This document shows positions 1 to 5,466 of a stretch of DNA of 5,466 bases, one piece after another. The position numbers and the translations under genes were made by a program. Below the pieces are notes generated by a model that saw only the letters and a list, made by a program, of their open reading frames with translations, searched no databases and was not told the DNA's origin. This stretch comes from Syntrophothermus sp. UBA1445 (GTDB lineage Bacteria; Bacillota; Syntrophomonadia; Syntrophomonadales; DTU052). The stretch is from the NCBI GenBank assembly GCA_002329495.1, contig DCTH01000146.1:11326-16791 (forward strand), read 5' to 3'. Position 1 is the first letter of the stretch, and each line of letters starts with the position of its first letter.

Positions 1-100
1 AGGCCCCCAGGGCGCAGACAATCTCCTGATTGCTTTGGATGTGCCTAAGTGCCTGGTCAATACTGATAAGCTTGCTTTGGTAGAGATCCTGGCAGTTCAT
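1..100 (-). CDS. Acetyl-CoA hydrolase / 4-hydroxybutyrate CoA-transferase family protein, N-terminus only (runs off window)
   Basis: The minus strand from the ATG at 100 gives 33 codons open to the window edge. The residues read MNCQDLYQSKLISIDQ and continue into ALRHIQSNQEIVCALGA. This matches the usual start of the acetyl-CoA hydrolase/transferase family: a short W/Q-x-LY-x-x-KLxS opening, a helix of the 'EEALKLIKSGD' type, then a 'xVVxxxxxxEP' strand that begins at the cut. Family members move CoA between acetate and acyl-CoAs such as butyryl-CoA or 4-hydroxybutyryl-CoA in anaerobic fermentation. The start is supported by a GGGGGAAGAGG purine stretch (111-101) just upstream; an in-frame stop (118-116) limits extension. 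It is divergent from the deacetylase gene. The substrate cannot be told from this fragment, and the family call rests on pattern recognition of 33 residues only. Confidence 0.68.
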   Translation of the reverse strand, partial: MNCQDLYQSKLISIDQALRHIQSNQEIVCALGA

Positions 101-157
101 CCTCTTCCCCCACAATCATCGGTATCTTCGGTGTTTGGCTAATCGGCATACGACAAC

Positions 158-186
158 ATTATGGCATGGATAAATCAGCTTGACAA
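158..186 (-). promoter_or_regulatory. Putative sigma-A-type promoter of the leftward CoA-transferase gene
   Basis: On the minus strand there is a TTGTCA -35 (186-181), a 17-base spacer and a CATAAT -10 (163-158). This is 10 of 12 matches to consensus with ideal spacing. Transcription would start near 151 and give a leader of about 50 bases before the ATG at 100. Position and spacing fit well, but this is prediction from sequence only. Confidence 0.5.
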
Positions 187-500
187 TGAAATATCTGACA
201 ATAAAGTAAGGCCACGGCTTTAATTCTCCTGCGAAAAGTCTGATTTGCAGATTTGGATGCCAACCAATAAGTCGGGTTGAAGTTTTCACGGGGGAATCAA
301 TTTTTTAAGAATTCGGCGACAAGCCGTAATGACAGGAATTGCATGAAACTTATGCGAACCCAAAGTCGTATTATTATTAGACAGAAAACGATGAAACCGG
401 TAATTATTTTACAATATTTGTCGCGAGGATGGCCGGTACTGGAAAATCCGTGACATAACACCACAGGTCATACTGATATGGTTTTTGGTTACATCATAAA

Positions 501-507
501 AAGGGGG
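501..507 (+). promoter_or_regulatory. Ribosome binding site that decides the deacetylase start
   Basis: The purine run AAGGGGG ends one base before the in-frame TTG at 509, too close for it to serve that codon. It lies seven bases before the ATG at 515, which is normal spacing. The ATG is therefore preferred over the TTG two codons upstream. Confidence 0.6.
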
Positions 508-514
508 ATTGAGC

Positions 515-2011
515 ATGGAGCCAGGTATTGTAGATTCCAATGAAACTACGGTAGTCATTAGTCCCACCCGGGGGAAATTCTATTGGCCCATTCTGGCGGT
601 TGCTCTGCTGCTTTTAATCGGGTGGTTGGGTATGAATGCCTATGTCCATGTTCAAACCAACCGCTTTACCAGCCTGCTTAACCAGGGCCAGTACACCGCG
701 GCGGGTGACTTATATCACCAGGCAGCGGGACTTCTTCCCGGGGGGAATGATTTCTTTAAAGACCGGTTCGAGGGTCTATTGGAGTCCAGGCTGGATGCAA
801 TGGCTGTGAACTATTTAAGTAACAAAGTGGAGTATGAGGAGATAGAATCGTGCCTGAATCTGGTTGATCAGGCGGGATTGGCCCCGGCCAATCTGAGGAA
901 ATGCCAGGCGCTAATTACCGCCGAACAGGCAAGCAGGTTAAGCGACGAGCGCCAGGCCATCTCCATAATAGAGCAAGCTCTGGAGGTTTACCCCGGAGAT
1001 GCGTTGCTTACTGCGCAGTTGACCAGGTATCAGGCCCGGGCCGCTGAGCTGGTGTTGTATGATGGCCCCATCGAGCATATATTCTTCCATCCGTTGATCG
1101 TCTACCCGGAGAAAGCCTTTGATGATGATTACAAAGCCCGGGGGTTAAACGAGTATATGGTAACGGTTAGGGAGTTTAACCGGATCATTGATTCCCTTTA
1201 TGCCAGGGGATATATGCTGATTGATACCCACGAAATATTCGAAGAACGGTCCAATGGTGCCAAGACTGAGCTGGTCAGAAAAGAGCTCTGGCTTCCCAAA
1301 AACAAAAAACCGCTCATCCTGTCAATCGATGATCTGAATTTCTATCCTTATATGTTGGAAAACGGCATGAATCACAAGCTGGTACTCGACAGTGCAGGCA
1401 ATATCGCCGCGTTCCTGGTGAGCCCGGAGGGGGAGGATATCATCGCTTATGATACGGAGATCGTTCCCATACTTGATCGGTTTGTGGCCGAACACCCGGA
1501 TTTTTCGTATAAGGGGGCCAAGGGTGTTATTGCCCTGACCGGCTTCAATGGGGTTCTGGGTTACCAGACCCATGTTATCAATGATCCTGCTTATGCCACC
1601 GAAAAGGAGCAGGCACTGGCAGTTATCAAGCGCCTGAAAGAAACCGGCTGGTCGTTTGCCTCCCATGGGTATGGACATATTGATACTGCCCGGCGCAGCC
1701 TGAACGACCTGATAAAGGATACCGAGAAGTGGAAGGTTGAAGTTGAATCCTTGATTGGACCGACTGATGTTTTCATCTATCCCTACGGCAGCAGCGTACC
1801 GACCACTGATGCGCGTTTCAAGTATCTGCAGCAAAGCGGATTCAAGGTCTTCTGTGCGGTAGGCCCGCGTGAATACCTGAGATATAACCCGGATTCGATA
1901 GTGATGGACCGCCGCCATATAGATGGAATCGCCTTCTGGCAGCAGCCCGATACCCTGGAGGATCTCTTTAACGTAAATGAGGTAATTGACCCTGTCAGAC
2001 CGCCTTTATGA
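515..2011 (+). CDS. Membrane-anchored NodB-type polysaccharide deacetylase family protein
   Basis: A 498-residue protein. After ~20 polar residues, a single hydrophobic segment (about 23-44) acts as a signal anchor, so the rest is probably outside the membrane. Residues ~45-180 are helical and look like degenerate TPR-type repeats (for example NQGQYTAAGDLYHQA and AISIIEQALEVYPGDA). From ~185 a deacetylase-like domain follows: IEHIFFHPLIVYPEKAF, then SIDDLNF (Asp272-Asp273, the place of the NodB TFDD metal/base motif), SHGYGH (His384 and His388, the metal-binding HxxxH), and IYPYGS (422-426, third motif). Family members remove N- or O-acetyl groups from peptidoglycan or other cell-envelope glycans using a divalent metal. 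The first and second motifs are ~110 residues apart, longer than in compact NodB enzymes, implying an insert around 280-330. The substrate is unknown. The gene stands alone, divergent from the CoA-transferase. The ATG was chosen over the TTG at 509 on ribosome-binding-site spacing. Confidence 0.85.
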   Translation: MEPGIVDSNETTVVISPTRGKFYWPILAVALLLLIGWLGMNAYVHVQTNRFTSLLNQGQYTAAGDLYHQAAGLLPGGNDFFKDRFEGLLESRLDAMAVNYLSNKVEYEEIESCLNLVDQAGLAPANLRKCQALITAEQASRLSDERQAISIIEQALEVYPGDALLTAQLTRYQARAAELVLYDGPIEHIFFHPLIVYPEKAFDDDYKARGLNEYMVTVREFNRIIDSLYARGYMLIDTHEIFEERSNGAKTELVRKELWLPKNKKPLILSIDDLNFYPYMLENGMNHKLVLDSAGNIAAFLVSPEGEDIIAYDTEIVPILDRFVAEHPDFSYKGAKGVIALTGFNGVLGYQTHVINDPAYATEKEQALAVIKRLKETGWSFASHGYGHIDTARRSLNDLIKDTEKWKVEVESLIGPTDVFIYPYGSSVPTTDARFKYLQQSGFKVFCAVGPREYLRYNPDSIVMDRRHIDGIAFWQQPDTLEDLFNVNEVIDPVRPPL

Positions 2012-2067
2012 TAATAAGGCCACAAATTATTATCCTCACCGGGCGGCAGACCGGAACAGATAAGTGA

Positions 2068-2106
2068 AGTAACGAGGGGGCGTTTGGCAAACGTCCCCTC
2101 GTTACT
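2068..2106. repeat. Long perfect inverted repeat (hairpin) between deacetylase gene and asnS
   Basis: Arms 2068-2086 and 2088-2106 pair over 19 positions about base 2087: 12 Watson-Crick pairs (AGTAACGAGGGG with its complement), one G-U, then CGTTTG with CAAACG. In RNA a few central bases would open as a loop. No T-run follows (next bases GTCTCGGG), so it is not a textbook rho-independent terminator, although it lies where the deacetylase transcript should end. It may stabilise the 3' end, act as a weak terminator, or be a dispersed palindromic intergenic element. A smaller AT palindrome (2010-2016/2028-2034) overlaps the deacetylase stop. Confidence 0.75.
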
Positions 2107-2219
2107 GTCTCGGGCGAGTTTTGGGGTGGGACGGGCACCGAATACCCTGTTCCTCGGTTTGCTTTCTTGTGCATAATATCCATAGAAGAATACGGAGTGA
2201 ATAGAACGGGGGTATCGAT

Positions 2220-3614
2220 ATGGAAAAGACCATGGTGCGGCAGCTGGTGCGGGATACCGGGCGGTATGCCGGTAAGGAGATAGAGATCAGTGGTTGGGTA
2301 AGGAGTAATCGGGACCAGAAGTCATTTGGTTTTCTGTCGCTTAACGATGGGACCCATTTCAATACGGTGCAGGTGGTTTATGAAAGGGACTCACTCGACA
2401 ATTATGAGGAAGTCGCTCGCTATAGGGTGGGTTCGGCGGTAACTGTTCAGGGGATGTTGGTGGAGACCCCTCAGGCTAAGCAGCCCTTTGAAATCAAGGC
2501 CCGAAAGGTTCTATTAGAAGGTGAAGCACCCGAGGATTACCCGATCCAGCCCAAGCGGCATACCCGGGAGTTTCTGCGGGAGGTTGCGCACTTAAGACCA
2601 CGGACCAATCTTTTCTCGGCGGTGTTTCGCATCCGGTCACTGGCCGCCTATGCGGTTCACCAGTTCTTCCAGGACCGGGGCTTTGTCTATGTGCATACAC
2701 CGATCATCACCGCCAGCGATGCGGAGGGTGCCGGGGAGATGTTTCGGGTGAGTACACTGGATGCCAAAAGTCCCCCCTTAAACGATCAGGGGGAGGTAGA
2801 TTATGCCCGGGACTTCTTTGGTCGGAAGACCAATCTCACCGTGAGTGGTCAATTGGAGGCCGAAGCCTTTGCCCTGGCTTTTCGGGATGTGTACACCTTC
2901 GGTCCGACTTTTCGGGCGGAAAATTCCAATACAGCCCGTCATGCGGCCGAGTTCTGGATGATTGAACCGGAAATGGCTTTTGCCGACCTGCAGGACGATA
3001 TGCGGATGGCGGAAGCAATGGTTAAGCATGTTATTGCTTATGTCCTGGAAAATGCACCGGAGGAGATGAGGTTCTGTTTTCAGTTTGTCGACAAGGGATT
3101 GGAGGAGCGTTTGCTTTCTATTGTAAAGCAGGATTTTGCCCAGGTAACCTATACCGAAGCGGTGGAGATTCTGAAGGGTTCCGGGGAGAAGTTTGAATAC
3201 CCGGTCGAATGGGGAAGTGACCTACAGACCGAGCATGAACGCTACCTGACGGAAAAGGTGTTTAAGAGACCAGTTTTCGTGACCGATTATCCCCGTGACA
3301 TTAAGGCCTTCTATATGCGGCAGAACGATGATGGAAAGACGGTGGCGGCGATGGACCTGCTGGTCCCGGGGGTAGGCGAGCTGATTGGGGGCAGTCAGAG
3401 AGAGGAAAGATTAGACCGGTTGGAAAGACGGATGGAGGAGTTGGGAATAAACAGGGAGGAGCTGTGGTGGTACCTGGAACTCAGAAAACACGGCGGTGTA
3501 AAACATGCCGGGTACGGTTTGGGGTTTGAACGGCTCATCATGTACCTGACCGGGGTGAGTAATATCAGGGATGTGATTCCCTTCCCCAGGACCGTCAATT
3601 CATGCGAGTTTTAG
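2220..3614 (+). CDS. asnS: Asparaginyl-tRNA synthetase (class II, AsnRS)
   Basis: A 464-residue, full-length cytosolic enzyme that charges tRNA-Asn with asparagine using ATP. The N-terminal OB-fold anticodon-binding domain is at ~18-100 ([21 protein letters not shown], then the VTVQG strand). A linker leads to the class II catalytic core. Motif 1 is around 135-165, ending in the invariant Pro161 of YVHTPIIT. The TNLTVSGQL substrate-binding stretch is at 205-212. Motif 2, [25 protein letters not shown] (227-251), has the AsnRS-type FRAE-SNT-RH-EFWM-E pattern that distinguishes it from AspRS. Motif 3, [13 protein letters not shown] (431-443), is followed by IRDVIPFPR. The ATG at 2220 has GGGGG seven bases upstream; the ATG at 2232 is less likely. 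A CATAAT -10-like element (2172-2177) lacks a clear -35. No convincing T-box leader was found in the 208 bases upstream. The length is typical of the family and no damage is visible. Confidence 0.97.
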   Translation: MEKTMVRQLVRDTGRYAGKEIEISGWVRSNRDQKSFGFLSLNDGTHFNTVQVVYERDSLDNYEEVARYRVGSAVTVQGMLVETPQAKQPFEIKARKVLLEGEAPEDYPIQPKRHTREFLREVAHLRPRTNLFSAVFRIRSLAAYAVHQFFQDRGFVYVHTPIITASDAEGAGEMFRVSTLDAKSPPLNDQGEVDYARDFFGRKTNLTVSGQLEAEAFALAFRDVYTFGPTFRAENSNTARHAAEFWMIEPEMAFADLQDDMRMAEAMVKHVIAYVLENAPEEMRFCFQFVDKGLEERLLSIVKQDFAQVTYTEAVEILKGSGEKFEYPVEWGSDLQTEHERYLTEKVFKRPVFVTDYPRDIKAFYMRQNDDGKTVAAMDLLVPGVGELIGGSQREERLDRLERRMEELGINREELWWYLELRKHGGVKHAGYGLGFERLIMYLTGVSNIRDVIPFPRTVNSCEF

Positions 3615-3724
3615 CCGTCCTCAGTACAGCCATAACCGGAAACCATGATGTTGGTACAATTAGGCAGTAAACTACCGGACAAAGAGCAGATGCCTTCTGG
3701 TAAAATTACAACAGAATGATTATC

Positions 3725-3730
3725 AGGAGG
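3725..3730 (+). promoter_or_regulatory. Ribosome binding site for the zinc-ribbon gene (supports the TTG start)
   Basis: A perfect AGGAGG lies 10 bases before the TTG at 3741. No ATG or GTG exists in this frame between the site and TTG. The nearby GTG at 3733 is in another frame whose translation has no cysteine pattern. Confidence 0.65.
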
Positions 3731-3740
3731 TGGTGAGCTT

Positions 3741-4385
3741 TTGGCAGAGAGAATTGAATTCACCCGAAATTATTCCGACCTTTGTACCAATAAAGGATTC
3801 CAATTCGAGTTTTATTGTGATCGCTGCGGCAGTGGCTTTCGGACCCGGTTTAAACCGTCCGTATCAGGCACACTTACTGAGGTTTTGGACTCGGCAGGCA
3901 GTATATTTGGAGGGATATTTAACAGCGCGGCCAATGTTGGTGAGCGGGTGCGCTCAGCTACCTGGGAGAAAGCCCATGATGAGGCATTCGTTGAGGCCAT
4001 GAAAGAACTGAAGCCCGATTTTGTACAATGCCCACGGTGCTTAAGCTGGGTATGCCGAAAGAGCTGCTGGAATAACAAAAAAGGACTGTGCAAGGAATGT
4101 GCCCCAGATATGGGAGTAGAGATGGCCGCGGCTCAGGCCAGCAGATCAGTGGAAGAGGTTTGGGCTCACGCCGCCATGTCCGAGGAAGATAAAAAACTGG
4201 CCGCCGGTAACTGGCGGGAGAATATCCGCGCCTCCTGTCCGGAATGTGAAACCCCCTTGCAGGGCAACGCCAAGTTCTGTCCCGAGTGTGGGGCCCGGCT
4301 GAAAGCGAAGACGGAATGCCCCAGTTGTGGGGAGAAACTTACACCGGGGGCCAAGTTCTGCCCGGAATGCGGACAAAAGCTATAA
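3741..4385 (+). CDS. Multi-zinc-ribbon protein of unknown function
   Basis: A 214-residue protein with 17 cysteines, 16 of them in pairs: C26/C29 (YCDRCG), C97/C100 (QCPRC), C105/C109 (CRKSC), C117/C120 (CKEC), C166/C169, C180/C183, C193/C196 and C207/C210. The last four form two tandem C-terminal zinc ribbons of the form CPxCxxxLxxxAKFCPECG, as in double zinc-ribbon proteins. The first four pairs probably bind two more zinc ions, spanning a glycine/alanine-rich segment (~52-67) that might be a loop or a membrane-contacting helix. A charged helical linker (~126-163) joins the halves. Such ribbons mediate protein or nucleic-acid contacts; no enzyme motif is seen. It starts 126 bases after asnS and could be read from it, since no terminator is visible between them; a TACAAT (3655-3660) lacks a partner -35. 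Its last codons lie inside the 100-bp direct repeat. The role is not assigned. Confidence 0.85.
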   Translation: MAERIEFTRNYSDLCTNKGFQFEFYCDRCGSGFRTRFKPSVSGTLTEVLDSAGSIFGGIFNSAANVGERVRSATWEKAHDEAFVEAMKELKPDFVQCPRCLSWVCRKSCWNNKKGLCKECAPDMGVEMAAAQASRSVEEVWAHAAMSEEDKKLAAGNWRENIRASCPECETPLQGNAKFCPECGARLKAKTECPSCGEKLTPGAKFCPECGQKL

Positions 4386-4464
4386 CTTTGGGAACATGAT
4401 ACATAGACCGCCATTACAAAATATGGCGGTCTTTAGCTTATTCAGCCCAGGTACTGACTCGTTT
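4365..4464 (+). repeat. Direct repeat, copy 1 (zinc-ribbon tail, terminator and downstream sequence)
   Basis: Matches 5367-5466 at 99 of 100 positions with a constant 1002-base offset and no gaps. The only difference is T4415 versus C5417, in the terminator loop. It covers the last codons of the zinc-ribbon gene (ECGQKL and stop), the terminator and about 30 bases beyond. Similarity drops abruptly to about 60% upstream of the left edge. The right edge is unknown because copy 2 leaves the window. Confidence 0.95.
4405..4434 (+). terminator. Hairpin terminator of the zinc-ribbon gene
   Basis: AGACCGCCAT (4405-4414) pairs perfectly with ATGGCGGTCT (4423-4432) around an eight-base AT-rich loop, followed by TT and then AGCTTATT. 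This gives a 10-bp GC-rich stem with a short, interrupted T-tract, starting 19 bases after the stop codon. It is a likely rho-independent terminator, possibly of moderate strength. Confidence 0.8.
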
Positions 4465-5005
4465 ACGTCATCTCGATTGTCAAAAGCAGCACGTTTCCGG
4501 AAGCATATAGCAACCCACCATTGAAAAGCAAGCCTATGGGAATTTGTTATCGGCGATTTAATTCTACGCCGCCAAGGGTTAACCACGTATAACCAGTGGT
4601 GGCAGCGGTGAAACGCGACAATTTTTTATTGCTATCCGGTGCAGGAATTAAGAAGATGCTTGGAGAAAGAAGCCATCCTTGGGTTTAATTTCTTCAACTA
4701 TGTTTGGTAGTGGTTAACAGAGGAAATGTTGTGGCTGCACAGGGATTCAAATTTGGCAGAGACCCTAAGGTACGGTCTTTGACTCGAAACCTGATAGCCA
4801 GGAGATAACTATCACCCGGTACGGCTCAAAATAAACAATACCAATTCTTAGTTCGTTGTTGAGCTGCTTCCGGAACCGATTACGTATATTAGTTCATAAC
4901 GAATACCCAGGGCTACACTTGTTGCCCGTGGTCCTTGAACTGAGTGATAGTTCGGGAAACGGTGTGATAGCGGCGAACCACAGTAATTAGAAGGAGGCGA
5001 ATGTA
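4437..5005 (+). other. Gene-free stretch upstream of the NHLP precursor; possible long structured leader
   Basis: No coding pattern, tRNA or known riboswitch core was recognised in ~570 bases. Several local hairpins can be drawn on the plus strand: 4568-4574 with 4597-4603 plus inner 4577-4581 with 4590-4594; 4757-4764 with 4774-4781; 4792-4797 with 4809-4814; 4822-4829 with 4859-4866; 4910-4913 with 4924-4927; 4934-4941 with 4949-4956. A closing pair, GTGGT 4928-4932 with ACCAC 4977-4981, ends ten bases before the ribosome binding site. GGTACGG occurs twice (4769-4775, 4818-4824). A 9-base inverted pair links 4578-4586 and 4710-4718. A TATATT at 4885-4890 is -10-like but has no good -35. A precursor promoter must lie here if the terminator at 4405 works. 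A structured RNA is only a possibility. Confidence 0.3.
4991..4997 (+). promoter_or_regulatory. Ribosome binding site for the NHLP precursor (supports the TTG start)
   Basis: AAGGAGG lies eight bases before the TTG at 5006. The ATG at 5001 is in another frame, is too close to this site, and gives an unrelated reading. The TTG frame begins the NHLP leader exactly where family leaders begin. Confidence 0.75.
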
Positions 5006-5287
5006 TTGGAAAAATGGGCCGAGGTTAAAAAGAAAATCATCGAGAAGGCCTGGCGGGATGACCAGTTCAAACAGGAGTTTATCGCGAACCCTAAAAAGAT
5101 GATTGAACAGGAGGCAGGTATTACCCTGCAGGACAATATCACGGTTAAAGTGGTGGAAGATACGGCTGATACTGTTTATTTTAAACTGCCCTTAAACCCG
5201 GAACAGCTTTCAGACGAGGCCCTTGATAAAATCAGCGGCGGCGTGCCAGCGTTCGTTAAGGCCCCTGCGCCGCTCCCGGTCGATTAA
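5006..5287 (+). CDS. NHLP-type (nitrile hydratase-like leader) RiPP precursor peptide
   Basis: A 93-residue peptide that reads as a complete NHLP leader (proteusin-type precursor family). Residues 9-38 (KKIIEKAWRDDQFKQEF, then ANPKKMIEQEAG) match the nitrile-hydratase-alpha-like 'IIxKAWxDExFKxxLLxNP' signature. A VKVVEDTADTVYFKLPL strand region (47-63) and NPEQLSDEALDKISGG (64-79) follow. The Gly78-Gly79 pair is the expected cleavage site for a C39-type peptidase, usually part of an exporter. The core would be VPAFVKAPAPLPVD, 14 residues with four prolines and no Cys, Ser or Thr. It therefore lacks the usual targets of azole-forming cyclodehydratases and lanthionine synthetases. Other chemistry, a degenerate core or a non-product role are all possible. 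No modification or export gene lies in the window. It is bounded on both sides by copies of the zinc-ribbon tail/terminator repeat; copy 2 supplies its likely terminator. Confidence 0.88.
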   Translation: MEKWAEVKKKIIEKAWRDDQFKQEFIANPKKMIEQEAGITLQDNITVKVVEDTADTVYFKLPLNPEQLSDEALDKISGGVPAFVKAPAPLPVD

Positions 5288-5321
5288 TGAAAGGTTTAAA
5301 CAGTACCGGTACCATATTAAC

Positions 5322-5387
5322 TTCAGCTATGGAGAGAAGCACACCCCGGATGCGAAACTATGTTCTGAATGCGGACAAAAGCTATAA
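5322..5387 (+). pseudogene. Degenerate remnant of a second zinc-ribbon gene (C-terminal ~21 codons)
   Basis: This frame reads FSYGEKHTPDAKLCSECGQKL and then stop, against PSCGEKLTPGAKFCPECGQKL at the end of the intact gene. The final CSEC pair is kept, but the first ribbon knuckle CPSC has become NFSY, so the zinc site is lost. The frame stays open back through the end of the NHLP gene in a different register, with no start codon or ribosome binding site, so it is a fragment and not a gene. Upstream of 5367 the DNA is only about 60% identical to the intact gene; from 5367 onward it is 99% identical. Confidence 0.7.
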
Positions 5388-5466
5388 CTTTGGGAACATG
5401 ATACATAGACCGCCATCACAAAATATGGCGGTCTTTAGCTTATTCAGCCCAGGTACTGACTCGTTT
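5367..5466 (+). repeat. Direct repeat, copy 2 (runs off window)
   Basis: Counterpart of 4365-4464 with one mismatch (C5417). It starts in the last codons of the zinc-ribbon remnant, contains the terminator and is still matching at the window edge, so its full length is at least 100 bases. Confidence 0.95.
5407..5436 (+). terminator. Hairpin terminator downstream of the NHLP precursor
   Basis: Same 10-bp stem as at 4405-4432, with one base changed in the loop and the stem intact. It lies about 120 bases after the precursor stop and would end the precursor transcript. Confidence 0.75.

Larger units (their letters stand above)
101..514. other. Divergent intergenic region between the CoA-transferase and deacetylase genes
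   Basis: These roughly 410 bases are AT-richer than the flanking genes and hold no recognisable gene. The left part contains the leftward promoter at 186-158. On the plus strand a perfect TTGACA lies at 180-185, with a weak TAAAGT 16 bases later, about 300 bases before the deacetylase. A TACAAT (410-415) and a CATAAA (494-499) lack convincing -35 partners, so the deacetylase promoter is not resolved. A small CGGC/GCCG hairpin lies near 315-327. No riboswitch core was recognised. A 36-codon ORF at 343-453 was judged too weak to call. Confidence 0.5.

Noticed and set aside
161..223. 20-residue ORF beginning MAWINQLDNE.
   Set aside because: No ribosome binding site, very short, and overlapping the likely leftward promoter.
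343..453. 36-residue ORF with an AGGA five bases before its ATG in the divergent intergenic region.
   Set aside because: The site is weak, the composition is arbitrary, no recognisable domain is present, and such ORFs occur by chance in about 400 bases.
2012..2219. T-box leader for asnS, suggested by a GGGTGGGAC string.
   Set aside because: The string lies after the strong hairpin, lacks the full T-box core, and there is too little room for a stem I with specifier loop.
1995..2362. Minus-strand ORFs of 62 and 86 residues across the asnS upstream region.
   Set aside because: They read the hairpin and the antisense of asnS, with no ribosome binding site or recognisable domain; treated as shadows.
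4327..4524. 65-residue plus-strand ORF overlapping the zinc-ribbon tail and terminator.
   Set aside because: It is an out-of-frame reading of the zinc-ribbon gene and terminator with no ribosome binding site.
4741..4830. tRNA-like or group II intron domain V-like strings (GGGATTCAAATT, GGTACGGCTC).
   Set aside because: The arms needed for a T-arm or domain V do not pair; only isolated motif resemblance remains.
5287..5466. ORF starting at an ATG that overlaps the NHLP stop (TAATG), open for 60 codons to the window edge.
   Set aside because: It has no ribosome binding site and runs straight through the zinc-ribbon remnant and terminator in another frame. The same frame in copy 1 is plainly a shadow. 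Translational coupling cannot be fully excluded, but nothing in the protein supports it.

Overview
The window looks like chromosomal DNA from an anaerobic, low-to-mid GC Firmicute, possibly of the Syntrophomonas/Pelotomaculum/Desulfotomaculum type. This is inferred from strong purine-rich Shine-Dalgarno sites, frequent TTG starts, a clostridial-style AsnRS, a CoA-transferase start, and a nitrile-hydratase-like (NHLP) RiPP leader peptide. No rRNA or other marker is present to fix the taxon.

Layout. At the left edge, reading leftward, are the first 33 codons of an acetyl-CoA hydrolase/4-hydroxybutyrate CoA-transferase-type enzyme, with a good sigma-A-like promoter. A divergent intergenic region of about 410 bases separates it from a membrane-anchored, NodB-type polysaccharide deacetylase-like protein (515-2011, +). 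A 19-bp perfect hairpin lies between that gene and asnS, asparaginyl-tRNA synthetase (2220-3614, +). A cysteine-rich multi-zinc-ribbon protein of unknown role follows (3741-4385, +) and ends in a clear hairpin terminator. About 570 bases without a recognisable gene come next, rich in potential RNA hairpins. They lead to a 93-residue NHLP-type RiPP precursor (5006-5287, +) with a TTG start, a Gly-Gly cleavage site and a 14-residue Pro-rich core.

The most unusual part is the right end. Just after the precursor stop, the last ~22 codons of a second, degenerate copy of the zinc-ribbon gene appear. They run into a 100-bp direct repeat (4365-4464 and 5367-5466, one mismatch, offset exactly 1002 bases) that carries the terminal codons, the terminator and downstream sequence. 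The second copy continues past the window edge. The precursor and its long leader therefore sit between two copies of the same zinc-ribbon tail/terminator block. This suggests a tandem ~1-kb unit, or insertion or recombination at that block.

The first three genes look like ordinary housekeeping or envelope functions without a shared pathway. The possible natural-product element is the NHLP precursor. No maturase, peptidase or exporter for it is visible, so its product and partners cannot be deduced from this window.
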